A stretch of DNA of 64,000 nucleotides from Frateuria flava (GTDB lineage: Bacteria; Pseudomonadota; Gammaproteobacteria; Xanthomonadales; Rhodanobacteraceae). Shown here one piece after another: positions 43,552-52,055 of the stretch. Below the pieces are notes generated by a model. It made no database searches. It saw only the letters and a list, made by a program, of their open reading frames with translations, and was not told the origin of the DNA. A program made the position numbers and the translations under genes. Within the stretch, counting starts at the first letter, position 1, and each line of letters begins with the position of its first letter. The DNA is taken from the NCBI RefSeq assembly GCF_017837635.1, contig NZ_JAGJRS010000019.1, positions 62,001-126,000 on the forward strand, in the 5' to 3' direction.

Positions 43552-43953
43552 ATGCACGTGATGGCGGGCGTGCTGGTCGATACGGATGGCCAGGTGCTGC
43601 TCGCGCAGCGCCCCCCGGGGAAACACCTGGCCGGCATGTGGGAGTTTCCTGGCGGCAAGCTTGAACCCGGCGAACGCCCTGCCGCGGGCCTGGCGCGCGA
43701 GTTGCGCGAGGAACTGGGCGTGGAGATCGCCCTGGACCGGGCCACGCCCTTGGTCCGGGTGCGCTGGAACTACGGCGAGCGCGACCTGCTGCTGGACGCC
43801 TGGCAGGTCGCAGCATGGCGAGGGACGCCACGCTCGGTGGAAGGGCAGGCGCTGCAATGGTGCTGGCCGTCGGAAATCGCGCCGGCCGTGTTGGCCCCGG
43901 CGGACCGGGAAATCCTCAAGACACTCCCTTCCGGACGGCCCGTGCGCCAGTAG
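43552..43953 (+). CDS. mutT: 8-oxo-dGTP diphosphatase MutT
   Basis: Nudix hydrolase of 133 residues that removes oxidised dGTP from the nucleotide pool. The start HVMAGVLVDTDGQVLLAQRPPGKHLAGMWEFPGGK is MutT-like. The Nudix box runs from GGKLEPGE through RELREELGV. An ATG at 43552 is used; the Shine-Dalgarno is weak (TTGGGT), and the later ATG at 43561 is possible. It is the last plus-strand gene before the convergent coaE. Confidence 0.92.
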   Translation: MHVMAGVLVDTDGQVLLAQRPPGKHLAGMWEFPGGKLEPGERPAAGLARELREELGVEIALDRATPLVRVRWNYGERDLLLDAWQVAAWRGTPRSVEGQALQWCWPSEIAPAVLAPADREILKTLPSGRPVRQ

Positions 43954-43965
43954 CGCAGAGGCGGG

Positions 43966-44589
43966 TCACGGGCTCCTTGCCTGCGCCGCCAATGCCAGGT
44001 ATCGCCGGTGCAGCGCCTGGACGTGGGCGTCCAGCGCCGCCTCGCTGCTGCTGTTGTCGATCACGTCGTCTGCCAGGACCAGCCGTTCGCGGCGGCTGGC
44101 CTGCTGCGCAAGCATCTGCTCGGCGAGCGGCCGGTCGATGCCGTCGCGGGCGATGAGGCGTTCGAGCTGAACTTCCTCGGGCACGTCCACCAGCAGGATG
44201 CGGTCGATCCAGCGGTAGTGGGCGATGTTCTCGGCCAGCAGCGGGATCGCCAGCAGGCAGTAGGGCGCGGTTTCGGCCAGCGCGCGCTGGTGCAGCCATT
44301 CGCGCACGCGGGGGTGGATGATCGCCTCGAGCGCGCGCTTGGCCGTGGCATCGGCGAACACGCGCCGGCGCATGGCCGCGCGGTCGAGGCATCCCTGCGC
44401 GTCCAGCACCTGAGGTCCGAACTGGTCGGCAATGGCCGCCAGTCCCTCGCTGCCCGGCTCGACCACGACACGCGCGGCCACGTCCGCATCGTGCACCGGC
44501 ACGCCCAAGGCCTCGAAGCGGCGGGCAACGGCGGTCTTGCCGGCGGCAATGCCACCGGTCAAGCCAACCACGTAAGCGCGCGCCACCAT
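43966..44589 (-). CDS. coaE: Dephospho-CoA kinase
   Basis: Final enzyme of coenzyme A synthesis, phosphorylating the ribose 3'-OH of dephospho-CoA. The product is 207 residues. The P-loop is GLTGGIAAGKT near residue 8, followed by DADVAARVV and the mid-region LAIPLLAEN. The ATG at 44589 shares its A with the pilD stop (TGATG); a GTG one codon upstream is possible. coaE after pilD is the standard gammaproteobacterial order. Confidence 0.95.
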   Translation of the reverse strand: MVARAYVVGLTGGIAAGKTAVARRFEALGVPVHDADVAARVVVEPGSEGLAAIADQFGPQVLDAQGCLDRAAMRRRVFADATAKRALEAIIHPRVREWLHQRALAETAPYCLLAIPLLAENIAHYRWIDRILLVDVPEEVQLERLIARDGIDRPLAEQMLAQQASRRERLVLADDVIDNSSSEAALDAHVQALHRRYLALAAQARSP

Positions 44590-45446
44590 CACCGCAATCC
44601 AGTCAGGTGCATGTAGCCCTGCAGCAGGGGATCGCCGGCGACGAACCAGATCCAGCCGGCCATGGCGATGAACGGGCCAAACGGCATCGGCCTCTCGCGC
44701 TCATGCCGGCGCAGGGCAATCAGCAGGCCGCCGACGACCGCGCCGACCAGCGAGGACAACAGCACCACCGGCAACAATGCACCCGGTCCCATCCAGGCGC
44801 CGAGTGCCGCCAGCAGCTTGAAGTCGCCGTAGCCCATGCCCTCCTTGCCGGTGAGCAGCTTGAACAGCCAGTAGACGCTCCACAGGCTTGCATATCCCAG
44901 TGCCGCGCCCAGGATCGCCGAGGCGGGCAGCACGAACATCGGCAGTAGCGACAACAGCAGGCCAAGCCACAGCAACGGCAGGGTGAGCTGGTCCGGGAGC
45001 AATTGCGTGCGGAAGTCGATACCCGACGCGGCGATCAGTATCCAGGTGAGCACCAGCCCCGACAGCGCGGCCCACCCTGGCCCGAACTTCCAGACCACCA
45101 GCACGCTCAACACACCGCTGAGAAACTCCACCAGCGGGTACTGGATGGAGATGGGGGCGCGGCAATACCGGCAGCGGCCGCGCAGCATCAGCCAGCCCAA
45201 CAGAGGAATGTTGTCGCCCGCCGCCAGCGGGTGCTTGCAATGCGGGCAGTGCGACGCCTCGCGCACGATGCCTGGCGGCAGCGGCTCGTCGGCCACGTCC
45301 AGCGCCAACTCCTCCTGCGCCTCGCGCCGCCACTGCGCTTCCAGTCGCGCGGGCAGACGCAGGATCACCACGTTGAGGAAGCTGCCCACCAACAGGCCGA
45401 GCACGCCGGCGAAGACAAGCCAGAGCCAGAGCGGAAGGTCGAGCAT
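44589..45446 (-). CDS. pilD: Prepilin peptidase / N-methyltransferase PilD
   Basis: Inner-membrane aspartyl protease that removes the leader of prepilins and type II secretion pseudopilins and N-methylates the new end. The product is 285 residues with about eight membrane helices. The cytosolic zinc loop has Cys67, Cys70, Cys92 and Cys95 (CPHC and CRYC). The catalytic residues are Asp143 (GIDFRTQLLPD) and Asp207 (GMGYGD). The ATG at 45446 follows GAGGA. An intrinsic terminator between pilC and this gene implies its own promoter or read-through. Confidence 0.95.
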   Translation of the reverse strand: MLDLPLWLWLVFAGVLGLLVGSFLNVVILRLPARLEAQWRREAQEELALDVADEPLPPGIVREASHCPHCKHPLAAGDNIPLLGWLMLRGRCRYCRAPISIQYPLVEFLSGVLSVLVVWKFGPGWAALSGLVLTWILIAASGIDFRTQLLPDQLTLPLLWLGLLLSLLPMFVLPASAILGAALGYASLWSVYWLFKLLTGKEGMGYGDFKLLAALGAWMGPGALLPVVLLSSLVGAVVGGLLIALRRHERERPMPFGPFIAMAGWIWFVAGDPLLQGYMHLTGLR

Positions 45447-45491
45447 GTATGTCCTCAAGTCAGGTGGGAATGTCCCGCAAACCGCGCCCCC

Positions 45492-45544
45492 GGTAGGTGC
45501 GCACCTATGCGCGACCGTGGGCCTGGAGGTCGCGCACGGGTGCG
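45492..45544. repeat. GTGCGCACC-type inverted repeat upstream of pilD
   Basis: GTGCGCACCTATGCGCGACC (starting about 45498) faces GGTCGCGCACGGGTGCG (45528-45544). It belongs to the GTAGGAGCGCACC family and sits between the pilC terminator and pilD. Confidence 0.6.
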
Positions 45545-45661
45545 TTCCCTGCGGAAGGCTTCTCGCGCGCGGTTGTTTACGCCTGATCCAGCCGCCGGAC
45601 AGCATCGCCCGCGTGGCCCCTGCGACCGACGCCGCAGCGTGCACGGTTCCGAAGGCCCATG

Positions 45662-45694
45662 AAAAAGGCCCCCCTCCCGACGGGAGAGGGGCCC
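45662..45694 (-). terminator. Intrinsic terminator downstream of pilC
   Basis: Arms at 45667-45679 and 45681-45693 pair with one mismatch. On the minus strand the stem is followed by TTTTT. It lies 15 bases past the pilC stop and separates pilB/pilC from pilD/coaE. Confidence 0.85.
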
Positions 45695-45708
45695 GGTGGT
45701 CCGAAAGA

Positions 45709-46975
45709 TTACACCGTGCCGGCCAGTTTGAAGATCGGCAGGTACAGGGAGACGACCATGCCGCCGACCAGCACGCCGAGGATCACCATGATGATCGGCT
45801 CCAGCAGGGTCGACAGGGTGTCCACGGCCGTGTTCACCTCTTCCTCGTAGAACTCCGCCACCTTGAAGAGCATGTTGTCCAGCGCGCCCGATTCCTCGCC
45901 GATGGCGGTCATCTGCACCACCATGTTCGGGAACAGGCCCGTCTGGCGCATCGACAGCTGCAATTGGTGGCCGACCGCGATGTCGTCGCGCATGCGCCGC
46001 ACCGCGTCGCCATAGACGATGCTGCCGGTGGCGCCGGCAACCGCGTCCAGTGCTTCCACCAGCGGCACGCCGGCGCGGAAGGTAACGCCAAGCGTGCGCG
46101 CAAAGCGCGCGATGGCCGACTGGCGCATGATGTTGCCCATCACAGGCAGCTTGAGCATCACGCGGTCCAGGAAGTGCGCGAACTTCACCGAGCGCTTCTT
46201 GGCCATCACCATGGCCACGATGCTGCCGACGATGATGCCGATCACCACCCACCAGTAGTGCTGCATGAACTGCGATGCGGAGATGACGATCTGCGTTGGC
46301 GCCGGAAGCTCGGCGCCCGCGTCCTTGAAGGTCTGCTCGAACACCGGCACCACGAACAACAGCAGGATCATGCTGACCAGCAGCGCCACCGCCATGACCA
46401 TCACCGGGTAGAACAGGGCCTTCTTGATCTTGCTCTTGATGCCCTCCATCCGCTCCTTGTAGGTGGCCACGGTGTCCAGCACCGTGTCCAGCACACCGGC
46501 CGATTCGCCGGCGCGCACAAGGTTGCGATAGAGCTCGTCGAACTGGACGGGATACTTGCCCAGCGCCTCGTGCAGCGAAGCGCCCCCCCTCGATGCCCTG
46601 CTTGACATCGGTGAGCATATTCTTGAAGCGGACGTTCTTCTGCCCGCCGGCGATGATCTCGAAGGACTGCACCATGGGCACGCCCGAGGCCATCATGGTG
46701 GCGATCTGGCGGCTGAAAATGGCCACGTCCCGCGGCTTGACCGTGCTGCCGGAGGAGCCGAACAACGGCTTGGCCTTCTCGCGCACCGTCTGCGGGTTCA
46801 TCCCCTGGCGGCGCAGCTCGGCCTTGACCAGCGAAGCGTTCTTCGCCGGCATTTCGCCCGACATGCGTTTGCCGCGCTTGTCCAGCGCGACCCAGTCGTA
46901 CATGGTCATCCTGCTGACCTCGGCGCGCTGGGCGCCCAGGTTCGCGTTCTTCGCGAGTGCGTTAGCCGTAGCCAT
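45709..46975 (-). pseudogene. pilC: Type IV pilus inner-membrane platform protein PilC, frameshifted at a G7 run
   Basis: PilC forms the inner-membrane platform on which PilB adds and PilT removes pilins. The reading starts at the ATG at 46975 (GGGGGAAA upstream) and is normal to DVKQGIEGG (about residue 130). There a run of seven G on the minus strand (46583-46589) shifts it to a spurious frame. With six G the protein would continue GASLHEALGKYP and give 421 residues, the usual length. The downstream frame is fully preserved with two T2SF domains (YRNLVRAGESAGVLDTVL, MTAIGEESGALDNML) and three membrane helices. The change may be a sequencing error, a real mutation or a phase-variable site. 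Function is lost if the sequence is exact. Confidence 0.9.
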
Positions 46976-47163
46976 GCCCGATTTCCCCCGGTGGTTCGAT
47001 CCGCGACGGCCGCCCGTGGCGGCGATCTTCGGTGAAGCTTATGCCAAATGTAGCCAGTTATTTCGTGCCGTTCCGCGCAACTTCGCGCTTTCCGGGCGGC
47101 TGCGCAGAGCTGCCGCAAAAGGGCGCGCGACCTGCTTTTGCGCGACCGGGTGCCGCCACTGCC
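46976..47163. other. Intergenic region between pilB and pilC
   Basis: 188 bases with no gene. CGCAAAAG (47114-47121) and CTTTTGCG (47135-47142) form a possible hairpin. In related genomes pilA often lies between or next to these genes; here the pilins are 14 kb away. Confidence 0.5.
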
Positions 47164-48888
47164 TCAATCCTTCGTCACGCGGTCGATCTCGGCCAGGCTG
47201 GTCACGCCGGCCTTGACCTTGAGCAGGGCCGATGCGCGCAGGTCATTGATGCCGATGCCGCGTGCGACCTCCCCGATCTGCAGCGCGTTGCCGCCTTGCA
47301 GCACGATCTTCTGGATGTCTTCGGTCATCGGCATGACCTGGTAGATGCCCACGCGGCCCTTGTAGCCTTCGTTGCAATGGTCGCAGCCGACCGCCTCGTA
47401 CAACGTCAGGCCGTTGTCGATGTCCTCCTGGCTGAAGCCCGCGGCCAACAGCACGTGCGGCGGCAGGGTTTGTGGCTTCTTGCAGTCGTGCAGGCGGCGG
47501 GCCAGGCGCTGGGCGATCACCAGCGTCACCGACGAGGTGATGGAGTAGGGCGGGATGCCCATGTTCATCAGGCGCGCGATGGTCTGCGGCGCGTCGTTGG
47601 TATGCAGCGTGGAAAGCACCATGTGGCCGGTCTGCGCCGCCTTGATCGCGATCTCGGCGGTTTCCAGGTCGCGGATTTCGCCGACCATGATCACGTCCGG
47701 ATCCTGTCGAAGGAACGAGCGCAGGGCAGCCGCAAAGGTCATGCCGCGCTTGACGTTCTGCTGGACCTGGTTGATGCCCTCGACACGGATTTCCACCGGA
47801 TCTTCCACGGTGGAGATGTTGCGCTCGGGCGTGTTGAGGATGTTGAGCGCGGTGTACAGCGACACCGTCTTGCCCGAACCGGTCGGGCCGGTCACCAGCA
47901 CCATGCCGTAAGGCTTGTGGATGGCGTCCAGGTAGAGCTGCTTCTGCTGCTCCTCATAGCCGAGCTTGTCGATGCCCAGCTTGGCCGACGAACTGTCCAG
48001 AATACGCAGCACGATCTTCTCGCCGAACAGCGTGGGCAGGGTGCTCACGCGGAAGTCCATCGAGCGGCTTTTCGACAGGTTGAGCTTGATGCGGCCGTCC
48101 TGTGGCACGCGGCGCTCGGCGATGTCCAGGCCGGCCATGACCTTCAGGCGCGAGGAGATTCGGCTGGCCATCTTCATCGGCGGGTTCGCGACCGGCCGCA
48201 GCATGCCGTCCATGCGCAGGCGCACGCGGAAATTGGTCTCGAACGGCTCGAAGTGGATGTCGGACGCGCCGCGGCGAATCGCATCGACCAGGATCTTGTT
48301 GACGAACTTCACGACCGGCGCGTCATCACCGCCGGTGGCATCGTGGCCGGTGCTGTCAGCGACGTCCTCGTCGGCGGTTTCCAGCGACAGGTCATCGAAC
48401 TCGTCGTTGCCCATCTCGGGCATCGTCGCGTTCACCGCCGCCAGCGCGCCGTCGATGGCGCGCGACAGCTGGCCGCGCTCGACCAGGATCGGCTCGACCA
48501 TGCAGTTGGAGTGGAACTTGATTTCGTCCAGCGCGTGCGACTGCATCGGGTCGGCGATGCCCACGAACAGGCGCTTGCCCCGCTTGAACAGCGGCAGCGC
48601 CTGGTGCTTGGTCATCAGCGCCTCGCTGATCAGGTTCACCGGCATGGACGCGGCTGCGATCGCGCCGACGTCCATCATCGGCATGCCGAACTCGGCCGAG
48701 GCGACCTGCGTGAGCCGGGCGCTTTCGACCAGTCCATGGTCGAGCAGCCAGGCAGCCAGAGAGGTCTTCTGCCGGGCCGAATCGGCGACCGCCTTGCGGA
48801 CATCTGCCTCCGGCAGCACGCCCTCGGACACCAGGCGACGCGCCATGCCGGTCAGGCCCGCGAGCGACGGTTGCAATTGGGATGACAT
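47164..48888 (-). CDS. pilB: Type IV pilus assembly ATPase PilB
   Basis: Cytoplasmic hexameric ATPase that powers pilus extension, 574 residues. The N-terminal MshEN-type domain covers about residues 10-150 and may bind cyclic-di-GMP, as in other PilB proteins. VKFVNKILVDAIRRGASDIHFEP begins the second part. Walker A GPTGSGKT is at 334-341, followed by the Asp box TVEDPVEI, Walker B VIMVGE and the His box STLHTND. The Cys-rich zinc site includes CKKP (about 465) and CDHC (about 500). The ATG at 48888 starts a run pilB-pilC-pilD-coaE. Confidence 0.97.
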   Translation of the reverse strand: MSSQLQPSLAGLTGMARRLVSEGVLPEADVRKAVADSARQKTSLAAWLLDHGLVESARLTQVASAEFGMPMMDVGAIAAASMPVNLISEALMTKHQALPLFKRGKRLFVGIADPMQSHALDEIKFHSNCMVEPILVERGQLSRAIDGALAAVNATMPEMGNDEFDDLSLETADEDVADSTGHDATGGDDAPVVKFVNKILVDAIRRGASDIHFEPFETNFRVRLRMDGMLRPVANPPMKMASRISSRLKVMAGLDIAERRVPQDGRIKLNLSKSRSMDFRVSTLPTLFGEKIVLRILDSSSAKLGIDKLGYEEQQKQLYLDAIHKPYGMVLVTGPTGSGKTVSLYTALNILNTPERNISTVEDPVEIRVEGINQVQQNVKRGMTFAAALRSFLRQDPDVIMVGEIRDLETAEIAIKAAQTGHMVLSTLHTNDAPQTIARLMNMGIPPYSITSSVTLVIAQRLARRLHDCKKPQTLPPHVLLAAGFSQEDIDNGLTLYEAVGCDHCNEGYKGRVGIYQVMPMTEDIQKIVLQGGNALQIGEVARGIGINDLRASALLKVKAGVTSLAEIDRVTKD

Positions 48889-49181
48889 GATAGATTCCGG
48901 CCTTAAGCCCCCTTATTGACAGGAAATTTACCCCAGAAATGCGGCGCGGTCATCTAGCGGCGAAGGGGCGCCTCCGGCAACTCCAAAAGCCGCCACGCGT
49001 GTCACGGAAACGCGGGGCCGACCCTTCCGGTTCCACGACAGCAGGCTCTGCCGGGGGTGGGTGAGCAACGGGGCGCGCCATGAAGTGTGCCGCCCGGCAC
49101 ACACGCGGGCCGGGCTTCGGCGGTGATCGCCTTCCCCGTGAAATGCCGCGTTATGATCGCCCGATACCCGGGGGAACCGAT
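48889..49181. other. Divergent intergenic region pilB / GT2 gene
   Basis: About 290 bases holding the promoters of pilB (minus) and the island's first glycosyltransferase (plus). No clear sigma-70 or sigma-54 boxes could be fixed. The stretch near the pilB start is A/T-richer (TAAATTTCCTGTCAATAAG on the minus strand). Confidence 0.45.
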
Positions 49182-50036
49182 TTGAAACGCCTGAGCATCA
49201 TCTTGCCCGCGAAAAACGAAGCGGCGGCGCTTGCCCGTCTGCTGCCGGCGCTGCGTACCGCGCAGCCGGATGCGGAGATCATCGTGGTCGACGACGGCTC
49301 GACGGACGACACGCGGGCCATCTGCGCCGCCAACGCGGTCGACTGCCTTTCCTCGCCCTACTCGATGGGCAACGGTGCGGCGATCAAGCGCGGCGCACGG
49401 GCGGCCCAGGGCGAATGGCTGGTCTTCATGGACGGCGACGGCCAGCACGACCCGGCCGACATCGACCGCCTGCTGGCCAAGCTGCAGGAAGGCTACGACA
49501 TGGCCATCGGCGCCCGCGACTGGGGCAGCCAGGCTGGCGTGGGCCGTGGCCTGGCCAACACGTTCTACAACTGGCTGGCTACCCGCATGACCGGCCACGC
49601 CGTGCTCGACCTCACCTCCGGCTTCCGCGTCGTGCGTGCGGAGAAGTTCCGCGAGTTTCTGTACCTGCTGCCCAACGGCTTTTCGTACCCCACCACCAGC
49701 ACCATGGCCTTCTTCCGCAGCGCCTACCCGGTAGCCTACGTACCGATCAAGGCCGCCCAGCGCGTGGGCAAGAGCCACATCCGGCCGCTGCGGGACGGGC
49801 TGAGGTTCCTGCTGATCATCTTCAAGATCGCCACGCTGTATTCGCCGTTGAAATTGTTCGCACCGGCGAGCGTGGTGTTTTTCCTTCTTGGATGCTTCAA
49901 CTACTTCTGGACGTATTATCACTCGGCGCGCCTGACCAACGGCAGCTCGATGTTATGGAGTGCCGCGGTCATAGTTTTCCTAATCGGCCTAATCTCAGAA
50001 CAGATAACTGCCCTTATGTATCGACGGGGCGACTAG
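49182..50036 (+). CDS. GT2 polyprenol-phosphate glycosyltransferase (DPM1/ArnC-like) with two C-terminal membrane helices
   Basis: A 284-residue enzyme expected to move a hexose from a nucleotide sugar to undecaprenyl phosphate on the cytoplasmic face. The GT-A domain starts LKRLSIILPAKNEAAAL, with VDDGSTDDT (nucleotide) and FMDGDGQHDP (metal-binding DxD). Two helices at about 210-235 and 248-272 anchor it. A TTG at 49182 is preferred because of GGGGGAA upstream and the family-like start; ATG 49143 would add 13 residues. Such enzymes supply lipid-linked sugar to GT-C transferases, two of which lie in the same island. Confidence 0.85.
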   Translation: MKRLSIILPAKNEAAALARLLPALRTAQPDAEIIVVDDGSTDDTRAICAANAVDCLSSPYSMGNGAAIKRGARAAQGEWLVFMDGDGQHDPADIDRLLAKLQEGYDMAIGARDWGSQAGVGRGLANTFYNWLATRMTGHAVLDLTSGFRVVRAEKFREFLYLLPNGFSYPTTSTMAFFRSAYPVAYVPIKAAQRVGKSHIRPLRDGLRFLLIIFKIATLYSPLKLFAPASVVFFLLGCFNYFWTYYHSARLTNGSSMLWSAAVIVFLIGLISEQITALMYRRGD

Positions 50037-50115
50037 TCCATTTGCACACTAGCTGAGGCATCAGGCTTCACGTAGCAAATGCTCAAACGAAATCCTCGGG
50101 AAGGATGGGCGAACA

Positions 50116-50832
50116 ATGCAGAATCCGGATGGCCGGTTTGACGAGATTCGGCGGTTCTACAACAACAAATATTACGTGGCCATCAAAACGGAGTGCTCGC
50201 TGCCATGGCACTGCCGAACAATTGGTCGGCGGTTCGGCTCTCTGAAGGGTAGGGCGTTACTGGATGTTGCCTGTGGTACAGGCGAATGGCTCGCTTGGCT
50301 TCACCAGCACGGTGCCCGCTCGGTCACCGGTATCGACCTCTCCGAGAAGGCAATTCAGGCGTGCCGTCAGCGGCTTCCTCAAGGGGAATTCTACTGCTGC
50401 CCTGCCGAAGAGCTGCCTTTTCCCTCCGGCGCGTTCGATATCGTGACTTGCATGGGTTCGCTCGAGCATTTTCTCGACAAACTAGCGGCACTCAAAGAGA
50501 TGCGCCGGGTGCTAAAACCTGGTGGATTCATAGTGCTGCTCGTTCCGAACGCAGGGTTTCTTACCCGTCGACTAGGTCTATACGGAGGAACTCAGCAGCA
50601 AGCCATAAGGGAGGATGTCCTGTCCCTTGGTGCCTGGCACCAACTTTTCAGTGATGCGGGGCTCCGAGTAGAGGCTCGTTGGCGCGATCTCCATCCACTA
50701 AGTCGGTCATGGATATTGAGAGGCTCGCCGCTGACGTGGCCAGCCAGGCTGCTTCAGGCGCTCGCATTGACCTTGTGGCCGATACGTTGGCAATACCAGG
50801 TCTACCACCGGTGTTCGGTACAGAGTTGCTGA
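50116..50832 (+). CDS. Class I SAM-dependent methyltransferase
   Basis: A 238-residue Methyltransf_11-type enzyme. Motif I LLDVACGTGEW (about residues 49-59), VTGIDLSEKAI, and EMRRVLKPGGFIVLLVPNAG near the end are typical. The target could be a sugar or lipid intermediate; it is not visible. The base composition is distinctly lower in G+C than that of pilB and it lies in the island. The gap to the next gene is 13 bases. Confidence 0.85.
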   Translation: MQNPDGRFDEIRRFYNNKYYVAIKTECSLPWHCRTIGRRFGSLKGRALLDVACGTGEWLAWLHQHGARSVTGIDLSEKAIQACRQRLPQGEFYCCPAEELPFPSGAFDIVTCMGSLEHFLDKLAALKEMRRVLKPGGFIVLLVPNAGFLTRRLGLYGGTQQQAIREDVLSLGAWHQLFSDAGLRVEARWRDLHPLSRSWILRGSPLTWPARLLQALALTLWPIRWQYQVYHRCSVQSC

Positions 50833-50845
50833 TGCCAGGTACCCG

Positions 50846-52000
50846 ATGATGGACGTGCGTCCTCGTATCCTGATCGTAAGCAGAAACCTGCCCCCCCTGA
50901 TAGGCGGCATGGAGCGGCTGAACCATCATCTAGTGCTGGAGCTCTCGAATCGCGCCGACTTGGAGATCGTCGGGCCGCCTGGATGCCGCACATCGATGCC
51001 CTTGGGCGTTTCTGTGCGGGAAGCAGGCTCATCGAGCCTCCGCGGTTACCTGATGGGGGCCGCGCGACAAACGCTCTACGCCGCCTTGGGGCAACGTTTC
51101 GATTGGGTGCTTGCGGGAAGCGGATTGGTAGCACCCCTCGCGTTAATGGCTGCGCGCTTGAGGCGCAGCAAGTGCGCCGTATATCTGCACGGTCTCGATA
51201 TCGTCGTGCGGCATCCCACGTACCAACGAGTATGGTTACCGCTGATCCGGCGTTTCGATCTGTGCCTGGCGAACAGTCGGAACACGGCTGTTCTGGCGGC
51301 GCAGGCTGGCATCCCAGCAGACCGGATTCGTGTGCTTCATCCAGGCGTGGAGCTAGAGTCGGAGCTAACAGCCGATGCCGCTACGAATTGGCGGGCGCGG
51401 CATGGCCTGCAGGAGCGTCCCGTCATGTTGTCTGTGGGTCGGCTAACGCCGCGCAAAGGACTACTCGAGTTCGTGCAGTCGGTGCTACCGGTGATTGTCG
51501 GACGACATCCGAAAGCCGTGCTCGTAGTGATCGGCAACGAAGCTCCGGATGCGCTGGCCGGTCGTGCAGAAGGGATCACCGCGCAGATACGCTCCACCGC
51601 AGAAAAGCTTGGGCTGGCATCGAACCTCATTTTCCTTGGCATGTGTGATCAAGCTGAGTTGAACGCGGCATACCAAGGCTCTGATGTCCTGGTCTTTCCT
51701 GTACGTCAGATGGCTGGCGACGTCGAGGGTTTCGGCATGGTTGCAGTCGAGGCCGCCGCGCACGGCGTACCGACGGTCGCGTTCTCTGTGGGGGGCGTCT
51801 CCGATGCGGTCGAACCGGGCGTTTCCGGATGGCTGGTAGAGCCAGGGGACTACGCGGCGTTTGCCGAACGCACCCTCGATGCGCTTTCTCCAGCAAGATC
51901 GGTGCGGCCGGATGGCTGCCGTAGGTTCGCCAGACAATTCGCGTGGCCTGTGTTTGGCGAGCAACTCTGGGAGCTTCTTGGCGGCACAGCAACAGTTTGA
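50846..52000 (+). CDS. GT4-family glycosyltransferase
   Basis: A 384-residue GT-B glycosyltransferase. The N-terminal donor-independent half begins ILIVSRNLPPLIGGMERLNHHL, with the GGMER acceptor motif of family GT4. MLSVGRLTPRKGL opens the C-terminal half, and GDVEGFGMVAVEAAAHGVP contains the E-x7-E motif for the nucleotide sugar. Sugar and acceptor are unknown. Clear island composition. The start is ATG ATG at 50846, just past the methyltransferase. Confidence 0.9.
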   Translation: MMDVRPRILIVSRNLPPLIGGMERLNHHLVLELSNRADLEIVGPPGCRTSMPLGVSVREAGSSSLRGYLMGAARQTLYAALGQRFDWVLAGSGLVAPLALMAARLRRSKCAVYLHGLDIVVRHPTYQRVWLPLIRRFDLCLANSRNTAVLAAQAGIPADRIRVLHPGVELESELTADAATNWRARHGLQERPVMLSVGRLTPRKGLLEFVQSVLPVIVGRHPKAVLVVIGNEAPDALAGRAEGITAQIRSTAEKLGLASNLIFLGMCDQAELNAAYQGSDVLVFPVRQMAGDVEGFGMVAVEAAAHGVPTVAFSVGGVSDAVEPGVSGWLVEPGDYAAFAERTLDALSPARSVRPDGCRRFARQFAWPVFGEQLWELLGGTATV

Positions 52001-52055
52001 TTTACGTCCAAGACACGACGTTGCTTATGGAAATAGATCGAGTCAGACGATTGAT

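Noticed and set aside
45455-46975. 506-residue open frame beginning with the pilC start
   Set aside because: Only its first 130 residues are PilC; the rest is the out-of-frame sequence after the G7 run, so it is not a separate protein.
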